Source: UBA10324 sp038326325 (GTDB taxonomy: Bacteria; Bacteroidota; Bacteroidia; Chitinophagales; UBA10324). Taken from it: a DNA stretch of 64,000 bases. How positions within the stretch are numbered: the first letter of the stretch is position 1; the number at the start of each line of letters is the position of its first letter. The stretch covers positions 62,001-126,000 of the forward strand of contig JBBQJW010000003.1 in assembly GCA_038326325.1 (NCBI GenBank), written 5' to 3'. Below are positions 1 to 8,488 of this stretch, in pieces. The notes under the pieces were generated by a model. The model made no database searches. It was not told the DNA's origin and was given only the letters and a program-made list of their open reading frames with translations. Made by a program: the position numbers and the translations under genes.

Positions 1-218
1 ACAAATTTCCCTTTCGCATCAATCTCTTGTGTAACAGTTTCAAGATCGAAAGGTGAAATTTCTTCCATTTTTCCGAAAGATTTTATCGTATCGTTTTCAA
101 TCAATAAGAAAGCATTTTGAATGGAAGGAAGATTGTTTAGCTCTTTTCCTTTCAATACCAATTTATCTTTTGCATGAACTCCGAACAGTTCCTTTATATT
201 CTTAATGAAAACATTCAT
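1..218 (-). CDS. hutI: imidazolonepropionase, N-terminal part (runs off window)
   Basis: Reading on the minus strand from the ATG at 218, an open frame of 72 codons runs off the window edge. It begins MNVFIKNIKELFGV and contains LLIENDTIKSFGKM and IDAKGKFV. This matches the N-terminal beta-sandwich of Bacteroidota imidazolonepropionases, where the next residues would be the metal-binding DSHTH motif, not visible here. HutI hydrolyses 4-imidazolone-5-propanoate in cytosolic histidine degradation. The gene is divergent from aroC with a 44-bp gap. The identification rests only on the N-terminus, so another amidohydrolase of this fold is possible. Confidence 0.7.
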   Translation of the reverse strand, partial: MNVFIKNIKELFGVHAKDKLVLKGKELNNLPSIQNAFLLIENDTIKSFGKMEEISPFDLETVTQEIDAKGKF

Positions 219-262
219 CTTTGATGGGCAATTAATGCAAATAAAGAAAAGATAAATCGCAA

Positions 263-1342
263 ATGTCAGCAAACAGTATTGGTAAAATATTTTGTGTTAC
301 AACTTTTGGCGAATCGCATGGCACTGCAATCGGTGCAGTGATTGATGGTTGTCCTGCCGGATTGGAAATTGACGAAAGTTTTATTCAACATCAGCTCGAC
401 AGGCGCAAGCCCGGACAATCAGTTCTCACAACGCAACGAAATGAAAATGATACAGTGCATATTCTTTCGGGTGTATTCGAAGGAATATCTCTTGGTACTC
501 CTATAAGCCTGCAGATAAATAATACTGATGCAAAGCCGGAAGATTATGAGTTAATGAAAAATATTTTCCGCCCTTCACACGCTGATTTTACTTACAAAAA
601 AAAATATGGAATCAGAGATTACAGAGGAGGTGGAAGATCATCGGCGAGAATTACAGCCGCATCGGTCGCTGCAGGAGGAATTGCGCAATTATTGTTGAAG
701 AAATCTGGCTTAACTGTTACAGCTTATGTCCAGCAAGTTGGGAAAATAATATTGAAAAAAGATTATTCAGACATTGATTTAAATAATGTTGATTCAAATC
801 TGGTTCGTTGCCCTGATGAAGAAGTTGCAATACAAATGCAAGAAGAAATTTTAAAAGCAAAAGCAGAAGGCGATTCTCTCGGTGGAATTATTCAATGTGT
901 GATTAAAAATGTTCCTGTGGGTTTAGGTGAACCTGTGTTTGATAAGTTGCAGGCGGATTTGGCAAAAGCTATTTTCAGTATCAATGCAGTTCATGGTTTT
1001 GAATATGGAAGCGGTTTCCAGGGTGCAGAAATGAAAGGCAGCGAACACAACGATATTTTCGAAATGAAGCTTGGTATTCCATTTACAAAAACAAATTTCT
1101 CAGGAGGAATACAAGGTGGAATCAGCAATGGAATGGATATTCATTTCCGTGTTGCATTTAAACCAACAGCAACTATTGGAAAGCAACAATCAACAATTAA
1201 TAGTGAGGGTGAAGAGATTTTATTGGAAGCAAAAGGAAGACACGACCCTTGTGTTTTGCCTCGTGCAGTTCCGATTGTTGAAGCAATGACTGCAATTGTT
1301 CTTGCCGATTTTTATTTGAGAAATAAGTTGAGTAAAGTTTAA
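263..1342 (+). CDS. aroC: chorismate synthase
   Basis: This 359-residue cytosolic enzyme converts 5-enolpyruvylshikimate-3-phosphate to chorismate using reduced FMN, the last shared step of aromatic amino-acid synthesis. All three family signatures are visible: GESHGTAIG near residues 16-24, the RGGGRSSAR block near residue 120, and FKPTATIGKQQ near residue 300. The length is normal for bacterial AroC. The ATG at 263 gives the conserved N-terminal start just ahead of the first signature. It stands alone, divergent from hutI and convergent with the next gene, with a bidirectional terminator between. Confidence 0.97.
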   Translation: MSANSIGKIFCVTTFGESHGTAIGAVIDGCPAGLEIDESFIQHQLDRRKPGQSVLTTQRNENDTVHILSGVFEGISLGTPISLQINNTDAKPEDYELMKNIFRPSHADFTYKKKYGIRDYRGGGRSSARITAASVAAGGIAQLLLKKSGLTVTAYVQQVGKIILKKDYSDIDLNNVDSNLVRCPDEEVAIQMQEEILKAKAEGDSLGGIIQCVIKNVPVGLGEPVFDKLQADLAKAIFSINAVHGFEYGSGFQGAEMKGSEHNDIFEMKLGIPFTKTNFSGGIQGGISNGMDIHFRVAFKPTATIGKQQSTINSEGEEILLEAKGRHDPCVLPRAVPIVEAMTAIVLADFYLRNKLSKV

Positions 1343-1390
1343 CATCATTTACTTTTTTAAATTCACTGAAGAAAATTGGATATGTACAAT

Positions 1391-1427
1391 AAAAAAGGAG
1401 AAGCAAACTTGCTTCTCCTTTTTTTTG
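1391..1427. terminator. bidirectional intrinsic terminator
   Basis: A hairpin with stem AAGGAGAAGC/GCTTCTCCTT is flanked by A-runs on one side and T-runs on the other. It lies between the convergent aroC and the minus-strand T9SS cargo gene and can serve both. Confidence 0.85.
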
Positions 1428-1448
1428 TTAAAAATTAAATTCAGCTTG

Positions 1449-3038
1449 TTAATGTTGAACTACAAATTTTTGTCGAAAACTATTTCCTTTACTTTCGATA
1501 CGAATGGAATAAACACCAGAAGCCAAATCTGTTACGGGAACACTTAATTCAGATTTTGAAACATCACCTAAACTGAAAATAAGCTTACCAAGTACATCAT
1601 AAATATTAAGAGAGCTAACCATAGAAGGATTATCAAAATGAATTTTTAAAATATCAGAAGCTGGAATAGGATAAATGCCAAATGAATGATTTGATTCAAC
1701 ATTAATTACACCAACATTAGAGCAAATTTCCATTATGTCAATTCCTTCAGTGAAATCATAAAGAGAAATGATTTCATTAGAATATGTAGAAGGAAAATCT
1801 ATGAGATGAGAAGCTGTGACATTGTTAACTGTAAATCCAATTACCAAATCACTTGCTGTAACAGAATTAGCTATGAATCCGCAAACATCAGCCGAACTGA
1901 AGAAGCCAATATTAGTTTTAAGTAATGCAGTTCCATCACCATATGGGTAAATATTTTTACTATAAGTTGAAGCGATGTTATTTCCGTTTAAAGAAAGAGC
2001 CGCTGATGAATAATAAGATATTCCGTTTGCCTCTAACATTTTTGACCAAACTATGTTTCCCTGATCATCCATTTCGCCAATTACATTTCTTCCATTCATA
2101 GTATTCCCGGAAAAAATAAAATGACCGTTTTGCAATGCGTAACCATTTGTAATTGAAAAGTTGTAGTTAGAGTTATTTGCGTCTTCAATATTTTTCATCC
2201 AGATAATATCGCCCTGAACATTTGTTTTCACGACAAAAGAAGAACCGGCATATAATCCAAGCATTCCCTGAATAATATAACCATCGCTTACTGGAAAAAC
2301 ATTGTATGCACGCAAGTAGGATAACATGGTGGAATCGTCAAAAGTTTTCCCGAAAATGAATTGTCCGGTTGTTGTCATCGAAAGTAGTTCAAGACTGCTT
2401 TCTCTTTTGCCGCAAATAAAAAGGTTGCCTGAATTATCCAAACAAATATTCATTGCCGGATTTTTACCTGCAGTACTATCCTGCACACGACGGCTCCACA
2501 ATAAATTCAAGTTTGGATCAAAGCATTGTATTTCGAATTCATAAAACATTGATCTCAACAGTACAATATTGTTATCCGGAAGTTTTAAAAATTTATTTTC
2601 CGCATACTGACCATAAGCTTGTGTAACAATTGAAATTGTATTGCTAACATTTCCGAAAAGATCCAATTTCATAATCTCACTTTTCAGTATGGCGGAATCA
2701 TAGTTCATATAATTTAATGAAACATAAATTTCATCATTAATTACATTCATGCCATTGATAGTATAGCCAGGTTCAGTGCTTTTTTTTGCCCACATAACAG
2801 TACCATCTTCAGCAATTCGGGCTACCAGAAAATAAGATAGCTGATAAAAAGAAGAATCATTTGGGTCAGGGGTGGTTCCTGTAAGTACAATGGAATTATC
2901 CTGTAACAGTACAACTTTCTGAATATTAATGGCAGCAGTTGAACTTGCAGATAAAAACCAGCTCGTGCTTTGTGCATTTGATTTCAAAGCAATTGTACAT
3001 AACAAAGAAAAACAAACTAGGAGTGAGAAATTTTTCAT
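1449..3038 (-). CDS. secreted beta-propeller-like protein with T9SS sorting domain
   Basis: This is a 529-residue secreted protein of unknown function. It has a Sec signal peptide (about residues 1-22, ending SNAQ). The body carries several irregular repeats with a G-x-I-x-W-x-K pattern (for example TVMWAKK, DIIWMKN, NIVWSKM), as in secreted beta-propeller proteins. Roughly the last 80 residues form a type A T9SS C-terminal sorting domain, with IYPIPASDILKI, LNIYDVLGKLIF and ASGVYSIRI. It should cross the outer membrane through the type IX pathway and end up at the cell surface or released. The gene sits just downstream of coaD on the same strand, 71 bp away, and may be co-transcribed. No enzymatic motif was seen. 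Confidence 0.85.
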   Translation of the reverse strand: MKNFSLLVCFSLLCTIALKSNAQSTSWFLSASSTAAINIQKVVLLQDNSIVLTGTTPDPNDSSFYQLSYFLVARIAEDGTVMWAKKSTEPGYTINGMNVINDEIYVSLNYMNYDSAILKSEIMKLDLFGNVSNTISIVTQAYGQYAENKFLKLPDNNIVLLRSMFYEFEIQCFDPNLNLLWSRRVQDSTAGKNPAMNICLDNSGNLFICGKRESSLELLSMTTTGQFIFGKTFDDSTMLSYLRAYNVFPVSDGYIIQGMLGLYAGSSFVVKTNVQGDIIWMKNIEDANNSNYNFSITNGYALQNGHFIFSGNTMNGRNVIGEMDDQGNIVWSKMLEANGISYYSSAALSLNGNNIASTYSKNIYPYGDGTALLKTNIGFFSSADVCGFIANSVTASDLVIGFTVNNVTASHLIDFPSTYSNEIISLYDFTEGIDIMEICSNVGVINVESNHSFGIYPIPASDILKIHFDNPSMVSSLNIYDVLGKLIFSLGDVSKSELSVPVTDLASGVYSIRIESKGNSFRQKFVVQH

Positions 3039-3109
3039 CGTTTTTTATTTTAAGGATAGAAATATAACAATGTTTCTCTGTTTGAGAACATTTTTTTAGA
3101 AGGTGAACA

Positions 3110-3580
3110 TCAAATTCCTTTCAGATAATTTCCAACAACTTGAGGAACATAAGCTGTTACATCTCCTTTGTGTAAAATTATATCACGGATAATGGTGCTA
3201 TTGATATGACTGTGTTCGGGGCGAGAGAGAAGAACCAATGTTTCTAATCCGGGTGCAAGTGACTGATTCATTTGCCCGATAGCTTTTTCAAATTCAAAAT
3301 CGACTGATGAGCGAAGGCCACGCAGAATGTATTGTGCTTTTTTCTCCAAACAAAAATCAACAGTCAAATTTTCATAAGCCTCAACTGTTACACCTTTGTC
3401 ATTGGCAAATACTTCCTCAATCCACTTCATTCGGGTTTTGTAATCGAACATACTTTTCTTGGCCGAGTTGTAACCAATGGCAATAATTATTTTATCGAAC
3501 AAAGGAATGGCCCGACGAATAATGTCTTCATGTCCAATAGTGAATGGGTCGAACGACCCGGGGAAAATGGCGATTTTCAT
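3110..3580 (-). CDS. coaD: pantetheine-phosphate adenylyltransferase
   Basis: This 156-residue cytosolic enzyme transfers AMP from ATP to 4'-phosphopantetheine, the penultimate step of coenzyme A synthesis. The N-terminus MKIAIFPGSFDPFTIGHEDI carries the (T/G)xGH nucleotidyltransferase motif, and the second conserved block RPEHSHINSTIIRDI contains the ISSTxxR-like motif near residue 127. The length is typical. The start cannot be moved downstream without losing GSFDP, so its first 53 nucleotides overlap the end of rsmD in another frame. It belongs to the DUF3822-rsmD-coaD cluster. Confidence 0.96.
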   Translation of the reverse strand: MKIAIFPGSFDPFTIGHEDIIRRAIPLFDKIIIAIGYNSAKKSMFDYKTRMKWIEEVFANDKGVTVEAYENLTVDFCLEKKAQYILRGLRSSVDFEFEKAIGQMNQSLAPGLETLVLLSRPEHSHINSTIIRDIILHKGDVTAYVPQVVGNYLKGI

Positions 3581-4145
3581 TCTTCAGTTTTATTGGTTGA
3601 ACTGTAACAGTTTCGGTCGTGAAGATATTAAAATGAATATCTCCGTAATTTTTTACACGAAATAAATTCGGATGTCCTGCATAATCATGCTTTGAAGATG
3701 TTTCTAAAATAAACCAACCATTTGGCTTTAATAATTTGCGTGAATTCAAAATTAATTCGGGCAATTCATCAATATTCTCGAGTGTGTATGGCGGGTCTGC
3801 AATGATTAAATCAAATTTTTCGGTGCAGGTATTTATAAAACGAAACACATCCATCTTAAATAAATCAATTGGCAGGTTCCATTCCTTTTTCATTTTATTG
3901 ATGAAGTCGGCGCACTTGTTATCGCGCTCAACACTTACGATGCGCGTGCAACCGCGACTTCCGAATTCATAACTCAGGCTTCCGGTTCCTGAAAACAAAT
4001 CGAGAAAACTAACTTCTGGAAATTCAATATTGTTTACCAGAATATTAAACAAACCGGTCTTCGCAAAATCTGTTGTCGGTCGAGTCGGAATATTTTGAGG
4101 AGGATGAAACTGTCTTCCTTTTAAAGTTCCGCTAATTACTCTCAT
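3528..4145 (-). CDS. rsmD: 16S rRNA (guanine966-N2)-methyltransferase
   Basis: This 205-residue SAM-dependent methyltransferase modifies G966 of 16S rRNA in the small ribosomal subunit. The N-terminus MRVISGTLKGRQFHPP is the RsmD signature. The SAM-binding motif I is LDLFSGTGSLSYEF (about residues 48-61) and the catalytic motif IV is DPPY (about residue 117). It overlaps the upstream DUF3822 gene by 4 nt (ATGA), which suggests translational coupling. The C-terminus is odd: the last 17 or so codons read through the beginning of coaD in a different frame, giving the tail VVRPIHYWT. Confidence 0.95.
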   Translation of the reverse strand: MRVISGTLKGRQFHPPQNIPTRPTTDFAKTGLFNILVNNIEFPEVSFLDLFSGTGSLSYEFGSRGCTRIVSVERDNKCADFINKMKKEWNLPIDLFKMDVFRFINTCTEKFDLIIADPPYTLENIDELPELILNSRKLLKPNGWFILETSSKHDYAGHPNLFRVKNYGDIHFNIFTTETVTVQPIKLKNENRHFPRVVRPIHYWT

Positions 4146-5008
4146 GATTCTATGCAGAGTAAATTGTAATAAAAATGACCGGGGAAATTCATTTCATCAG
4201 AAAACTGCACCCACTTTGGTCGTTGTGCAAACTGAATATTTCGAAGATACTTATAAGCCAATTTGTAAATTCCTGAATCAGGAACTACTTCACCTGAAAA
4301 TACAAAAGAAATTTTATCCTGGTCGAGCGATAAATGATTCACCACATTCATCAGGTAGTAAATAAAATCTTCCGGAGTTTTATACTGATATAGATTAAAG
4401 AATTTCAATTGCGCATTTTTTACAAAAGCAATTTGAATAGTTGAAGGTTGTACATAACAGTGTAACACTTCACCTTCAGCATTTGGAGTAAGCCATGTTT
4501 CAATCAGTGAAGATGATGCATGATTGATTTCTGCATTCTTAAAATAATTATTTAAAACACTTTCAGTTTCCGTATCAATTCCAAAAACTAAAACTGCATC
4601 CGTTTTAATTATGGCTTCGTGTTTTATATTTAAAGATGAAATATTTTGCTGATTGAAGGATAATAATTCATGTTTCTTCGAATCATCAAATAAACTTTCA
4701 GGCACGAGCGTAAAACAATCAGACAAACAATGAATGTGAATTTTTCCATAAGGCAACGCAAGCAACTCGTCGCTCGCAATCATTTGCTTGAGCGCGTTGT
4801 TGTATTCTTCCTTACTGAGAATATTAAAAAAATTGAACGATTGAAGATGAAGCAATTTACGACTCAGTACATCTGTTACGCAATAGGCCAACTGATCAGT
4901 ATTCAGGTAAACTGATAAACGGAAATTAGGTGCGAGCTTGGTTTTAAAACTTTTGTCGCTCAGCGAAATTCCTTTTTGAATATGTTTTTTGGTTTCTGTT
5001 AAAGCCAT
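4142..5008 (-). CDS. DUF3822 family protein
   Basis: This 288-residue cytosolic protein resembles the Bacteroidota DUF3822 family, which is usually encoded beside rsmD and coaD as here. It has no signal peptide or membrane segment. The N-terminal half contains LSVYLNTDQLAYCV and the C-terminal half VVNHLSLDQDKISFVFSGEV, which resembles the tail of an actin-like ATPase fold, although the nucleotide-binding loops are not obvious. It is the first gene of a three-gene operon and ends in an ATGA overlap with rsmD. Biochemical function is unknown. The family assignment rests on context and general resemblance. Confidence 0.65.
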   Translation of the reverse strand: MALTETKKHIQKGISLSDKSFKTKLAPNFRLSVYLNTDQLAYCVTDVLSRKLLHLQSFNFFNILSKEEYNNALKQMIASDELLALPYGKIHIHCLSDCFTLVPESLFDDSKKHELLSFNQQNISSLNIKHEAIIKTDAVLVFGIDTETESVLNNYFKNAEINHASSSLIETWLTPNAEGEVLHCYVQPSTIQIAFVKNAQLKFFNLYQYKTPEDFIYYLMNVVNHLSLDQDKISFVFSGEVVPDSGIYKLAYKYLRNIQFAQRPKWVQFSDEMNFPGHFYYNLLCIES

Positions 5009-5050
5009 GATTGATTGGGTTCAAAAATAACCAACGAACCGATAAGCTAT

Positions 5051-5090
5051 AAAAAAACAAAACCCCGACTCAAACTATTGAATTGGGGTT
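5051..5090 (-). terminator. intrinsic terminator of thioredoxin-like gene
   Basis: A stem AACCCC.../...GGGGTT (13 pairs with one mismatch and one wobble, loop around ACTA) is followed in minus-strand sense by a U-rich tract (plus-strand A-run 5051-5060). It lies 22 bp past the stop of the thioredoxin-like gene. Confidence 0.75.
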
Positions 5091-5111
5091 AAGAATTTAT
5101 ATCTAAAAAAA

Positions 5112-5630
5112 TTATTGAGCTGTTGTCAAGTATTTCTGATACTCCATGTTCAGGTAAAAATTATCGCCATAATATTTCAAAGTTTTTAAGAAAGCTGGAG
5201 CTTCAACATAACCAGGTTGTACGCTAAGAACTTTGAAATCCTGATCTACATAAGTCAATGTTGGATAACCACCACTTCCGCCCATAAACTGAGTTGCAAC
5301 AGTATTTGTTTTGCGCGAAGCATCAAAGTCATAAGTCTTTCCTTGAAAAGTAATAGTTTCCTTTGTTTCAGCATCAAGCTTCACAGCATAAAAATTTTTG
5401 TTGATGTATTCCACCACCATCGGGTCTTTATAGGTAGTTGCATCTAATCGTTTACACCAGCCGCACCATCCGGTATAAATATCTACAAACATTTTCTTTG
5501 GTTTCTTTTTCATAGCTGCTTCTGCTTCCTGCAAAGTCATCCACTTTATTTCAGCAGTTTGCGCAAACGAACATGAATGTGCAGCAATAGAAAGTGTGAT
5601 GATTAATAATAATCCGGTTAATTTTTTCAT
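5112..5630 (-). CDS. periplasmic thioredoxin-fold protein
   Basis: This 172-residue exported protein has a hydrophobic signal sequence (about residues 1-23, ending SFAQ) and a single thioredoxin fold. The redox centre is GWCGWCKR (CxxC near residues 56-59) and the structural cis-proline region is GGYPT near residue 122. FVDIYTGWCGWCK resembles the thioredoxin_7/DUF255-like group, which reduces or isomerises disulfides in the periplasm. The actual partner is unknown. The gene is monocistronic, with its own terminator downstream. A cysteine at the end of the signal (AAHSC) is a poor lipobox, so secretion as a soluble protein is more likely. Confidence 0.85.
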   Translation of the reverse strand: MKKLTGLLLIITLSIAAHSCSFAQTAEIKWMTLQEAEAAMKKKPKKMFVDIYTGWCGWCKRLDATTYKDPMVVEYINKNFYAVKLDAETKETITFQGKTYDFDASRKTNTVATQFMGGSGGYPTLTYVDQDFKVLSVQPGYVEAPAFLKTLKYYGDNFYLNMEYQKYLTTAQ

Positions 5631-5721
5631 GAATTGTTTTTTTTAAGTAACAGTTACATGCCAAAAATAATTCCAAAAATCGAAAGTGTAAGCATCGGTG
5701 GTTTAAACATATTTTTACCCG

Positions 5722-6285
5722 ATGGAAAAAATGAAGGTTATTGTAGCAATTACAGGAGCAAGTGGAAGTATTTATGCAAAGGTGCTTTTAAATAAACTTT
5801 CACATCTGAAAGAAAATATTGAAAGTATTGGTGTGGTGATGAGCGAAAATGCGAAAACGGTATGGCAACACGAACTCGGAAACAGCGATTACGAAAATTT
5901 CAGTTTTACTTTTTATTCGAAGAACGATTTCATGGCTCCGTTCGCGAGTGGTTCTGCTCGTTACACTCACATGATAGTTTGCCCATGCTCAATGGGAACT
6001 TTGGGAAGAATTGCTTCAGGTGTATCTGACGATTTAATTACACGCGCTGCAGATGTGGTTTTAAAAGAGCGGAGAAAATTAATTCTCGTTGTGCGCGACT
6101 CACCTTACAATCTCATTCACATAAATAACATGAAAACTGTTACAGAAGCCGGAGGAATAATTTGCCCTGCTACTCCTTCGTTTTATTCCAAACCAAAATC
6201 GTTTGATGAATTAGCTGCAACTGTTGTTGACCGCGCGCTCGATCTATTTGGATTGCCAGTGAAAACTTTTCGATGGAATGAATAA
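5722..6285 (+). CDS. ubiX: flavin prenyltransferase UbiX
   Basis: This 187-residue enzyme attaches a dimethylallyl group to FMN to make prenylated FMN, the cofactor of UbiD-type decarboxylases. The N-terminal FMN-binding stretch is VIVAITGASGSIYA. The block PCSMGTLGRIASGVSDDLI and the RDSPYNLIH.NNM segment with E/R catalytic residues are typical of UbiX/Pad1. Translation could start at 5722 (MEKMKV) or at the ATG at 5731, and the second is closer to the family consensus. No ubiD partner lies nearby. It is convergent with the AI-2E exporter gene. Confidence 0.95.
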   Translation: MEKMKVIVAITGASGSIYAKVLLNKLSHLKENIESIGVVMSENAKTVWQHELGNSDYENFSFTFYSKNDFMAPFASGSARYTHMIVCPCSMGTLGRIASGVSDDLITRAADVVLKERRKLILVVRDSPYNLIHINNMKTVTEAGGIICPATPSFYSKPKSFDELAATVVDRALDLFGLPVKTFRWNE

Positions 6286-6352
6286 AAATAATTTCAGAAT
6301 TCTGATTGTTGAAAGAATTAAGATTGTTTTTTTTCTTTATATTATTTTCCTG

Positions 6353-7381
6353 TTACACTTTCTCCCCATCTAAAAATTCTTCTTTATAAATTTTTAACAA
6401 CAAAAAGAAATAGGAGATAAGTAGCGGTCCAAAAACCAACCCAGGTAACCCGAACCATTTTATTCCGACAATAACACCGAGTATGGTGATAGTCGGATGA
6501 ACATCTGCAAACCATTTTGCAAATAAAAAGCGAAGCAAATTATCAATCGTTGAAATTATTATTCCGCTATAGATAAGCAGTCCGATACCCTGCCAGTTTT
6601 CGCCGGTTGATAAAAGATAAATGCTTGCCGGAATCCAGATTAAACCACCACCGATTATAGGAACCACACTTGCGCATCCGCAAATCAGTCCCCAGAAAAG
6701 AGGGTCGCTCAATCCAAAAATCCAAAACCCAAATGAAGCAATAATTCCCTGACACAAAGCAATTGCAGGAACAGCAATAGCATTGGCATATGTCATGGAG
6801 CGCAACTCCTTGGTAAGAATATTTATTCCGTCACTACTGAAGGGAAGAAACCGAAAAATCGCTCTTTCAAGATCGCCCGTATTTACTAATAGATTATAAA
6901 GCAGAAAATATAAAATTAAAATATCGCCGAATAATTGTAAAGCCGAATTTAAAATACCTGGAATTAGCGCAGCAATTGTTCTGGAAAATTCTATAAGTGT
7001 TTTCGAAGTAATAATTTCCCTTCCTGCTGCTTCGTTTAACTTATCAATCAAGGTGTGATAGCCAAGTGCAACATCAGTAGGGTTAGCAATAATGGTTTGC
7101 ACTTTACTGAATAAAACATAAATCAATCCGAACGATGGAACCACAATTACTAAAAATGAAATCAAAATAATTAAAGTAGCAGCGAGCCATTTTTTCCAAT
7201 GATATTTAGTCACCAACTTTGTCATAAAATTTCTAAACAACACATAAAAAATAAGTGCGCTTAAAAAAGCAGTAATAAAATTGCTTAAGCTGAACAGCAG
7301 AAAAATAAATAGTCCGGAAATAATAAATATTACTAAGTACTGCCTGCTTTTGCCGGGAAATAAATTATTTACATTTGACAT
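6353..7381 (-). CDS. AI-2E family transporter
   Basis: This 342-residue inner-membrane protein has about seven to eight hydrophobic helices. The architecture is that of the AI-2E/PerM family (PF01594): two N-terminal helices, a central soluble loop (about residues 75-150), then paired helices with a conserved Gly/Pro-rich region (FGLSDPLFWGLICGCASVVPIIGGGLIWIPA) and a C-terminal KWFGLPGLVFGPLLISYF segment. Members export small molecules or exchange ions, and the substrate here cannot be told. One of the TGTAACAG octamers overlaps its stop codon. Confidence 0.88.
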   Translation of the reverse strand: MSNVNNLFPGKSRQYLVIFIISGLFIFLLFSLSNFITAFLSALIFYVLFRNFMTKLVTKYHWKKWLAATLIILISFLVIVVPSFGLIYVLFSKVQTIIANPTDVALGYHTLIDKLNEAAGREIITSKTLIEFSRTIAALIPGILNSALQLFGDILILYFLLYNLLVNTGDLERAIFRFLPFSSDGINILTKELRSMTYANAIAVPAIALCQGIIASFGFWIFGLSDPLFWGLICGCASVVPIIGGGLIWIPASIYLLSTGENWQGIGLLIYSGIIISTIDNLLRFLFAKWFADVHPTITILGVIVGIKWFGLPGLVFGPLLISYFFLLLKIYKEEFLDGEKV

Positions 7382-7464
7382 TCAGATATTTTTTTACAAA
7401 GTAAACAAAAGTCATTGCAACATTATTTGTTTATGTATTATTATTGATTGAAACATTTTTAACA

Positions 7465-7689
7465 ATGAAGGACAAAGATAAAATTATTGCCGCCATGTTA
7501 GTGGGAGCAGCCGTGGGTGGAGCAGTGGTATGGTTTCTTACTTCGGATAAAAAAGAAGAGATGATGAACGACCTGAAAGACACTGCTGAAAAAGTGAAAA
7601 ATGAATTCGGCGATGTGATTGACAAAGGGCTTCAGTTAGTTGAAGATTTAACCGGAAAGAGTGAACCAACATCAAACAATAATTCATAA
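7465..7689 (+). CDS. YtxH domain membrane protein
   Basis: This is a protein of about 74 residues starting at the ATG at 7465; an upstream TTG at 7444 would add seven residues. One N-terminal transmembrane helix with a glycine-rich face (AAMLVGAAVGGAVVWFL) is followed by a charged amphipathic helix (EEMMNDLKDTAEKVKNEF), the pattern of YtxH/gas-vesicle-like small envelope proteins linked to stress in other bacteria. It is the first gene of a tight three-gene operon with the holin-X-like and hypothetical genes downstream (9 bp and overlap). Confidence 0.75.
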   Translation: MKDKDKIIAAMLVGAAVGGAVVWFLTSDKKEEMMNDLKDTAEKVKNEFGDVIDKGLQLVEDLTGKSEPTSNNNS

Positions 7690-7698
7690 ATAAAATTT

Positions 7699-8049
7699 AT
7701 GGCTGAAGAAGCAAAAGAACATTGGGAAGAATTAAAAGGCCTCGCTACCGATTATGTTGAAGCAAGAATTGAATTGGTAAAATTGGAAGCATCAGAAAAA
7801 ATAGCGCGTGTTATAGGTGCAATATTTACGATTGTAGTTTTGATTGCAGTTCTTGGATTTGTACTCATTGCTGTATCAATTGTATTCGGAGCTTACCTTA
7901 ATCATCTATTAAAAAGTGTTTATGCAGGATACTTAATTGTAGCTGCTGTTTACCTCATTGAATTTGTAATGCTGTATGTGCAACGAAAAAAAGTTCAGGA
8001 ATTTTTCATGAACAATATTATAAAAGCAATGTATGAAAACAATGGATAA
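7699..8049 (+). CDS. phage holin family / holin-X-like membrane protein
   Basis: This 116-residue protein has a charged amphipathic N-terminus (about residues 1-35) and two membrane helices (about residues 38-66 and 72-92), resembling the Actinobacterial Holin-X/phage-holin superfamily (PF07332). Despite the family name, chromosomal members next to YtxH genes are normally envelope or stress proteins, not lysis proteins, and nothing phage-like surrounds this one. Its 3' end overlaps the next gene by a few bases, so the three genes are probably co-translated. Confidence 0.75.
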   Translation: MAEEAKEHWEELKGLATDYVEARIELVKLEASEKIARVIGAIFTIVVLIAVLGFVLIAVSIVFGAYLNHLLKSVYAGYLIVAAVYLIEFVMLYVQRKKVQEFFMNNIIKAMYENNG

Positions 8050-8377
8050 AATTCCTGTAACAGATTATAAAACATTGCTTCAGGAGAAGTACAGATTGAA
8101 GAGTCATATTGATTCAACCGAGAAGCAATTGAAAAACAAATGGGGCGATTTGCGGAATCACTATCCTGAAATGATATTGAAACCATCGCTTCCTTTTTCG
8201 GAAGAAACAAACTCAAAAGTTTTTAACTGGATGGAATGGCTGAACAATATTTTATTTTCTAAACTGTTACACGCCGAAGGAAATGGAGTGAGGGGAGAAG
8301 CAACAAAATTTATTGTTCGTTTGGTTCAGGTTTTTGCAATTCGTAAAGTTGCCGGATTATTTAAAAAGAAAGATTAA
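8033..8377 (+). CDS. hypothetical protein, third gene of YtxH operon
   Basis: This 114-residue protein has no signal peptide. The N-terminal third is a charged helix (LLQEKYRLKSHIDSTEKQLKNK); the rest contains NWMEWLNNILFSKLLH and a weakly amphipathic C-terminus ending LFKKKD. The start may be the ATG at 8033 or 8042; both overlap the stop of the holin-X gene. I recognise no family. Its position suggests a role with the two envelope proteins before it, perhaps as a peripheral membrane component. Confidence 0.7.
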   Translation: MKTMDKIPVTDYKTLLQEKYRLKSHIDSTEKQLKNKWGDLRNHYPEMILKPSLPFSEETNSKVFNWMEWLNNILFSKLLHAEGNGVRGEATKFIVRLVQVFAIRKVAGLFKKKD

Positions 8378-8381
8378 GGTT

Positions 8382-8477
8382 TGCTACTAAGAAACAAAGG
8401 CGCTAAGATTTACATCCCAGCGCTTTTGAAAATTAATTCTTATAAAAACTTCTTTGTGTCTTCATGCCTTTGTGGCA
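8382..8477. repeat. 96-bp intergenic element with imperfect inverted arms
   Basis: The left arm (8382-8408, beginning TGCTACTAAG) and the reverse complement of the right arm (8451-8477, beginning TGCCACAAAG) match at 18 of 27 positions. Both have a loose CACAAAGGC-like internal period. The AT-rich centre has no coding frame. This resembles the short ...CTTTGTGTCTTTGTGG... intergenic repeats often seen in Bacteroidota, and lies between two convergent genes, where it may also act as a weak terminator. Confidence 0.55.
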
Positions 8478-8488
8478 GAATAAATATA

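Noticed and set aside
7699..8049. Holin-like protein taken as sign of a prophage
   Set aside because: No phage structural, lysis or integrase genes are near; the YtxH/holin-X pairing is a common chromosomal envelope operon.
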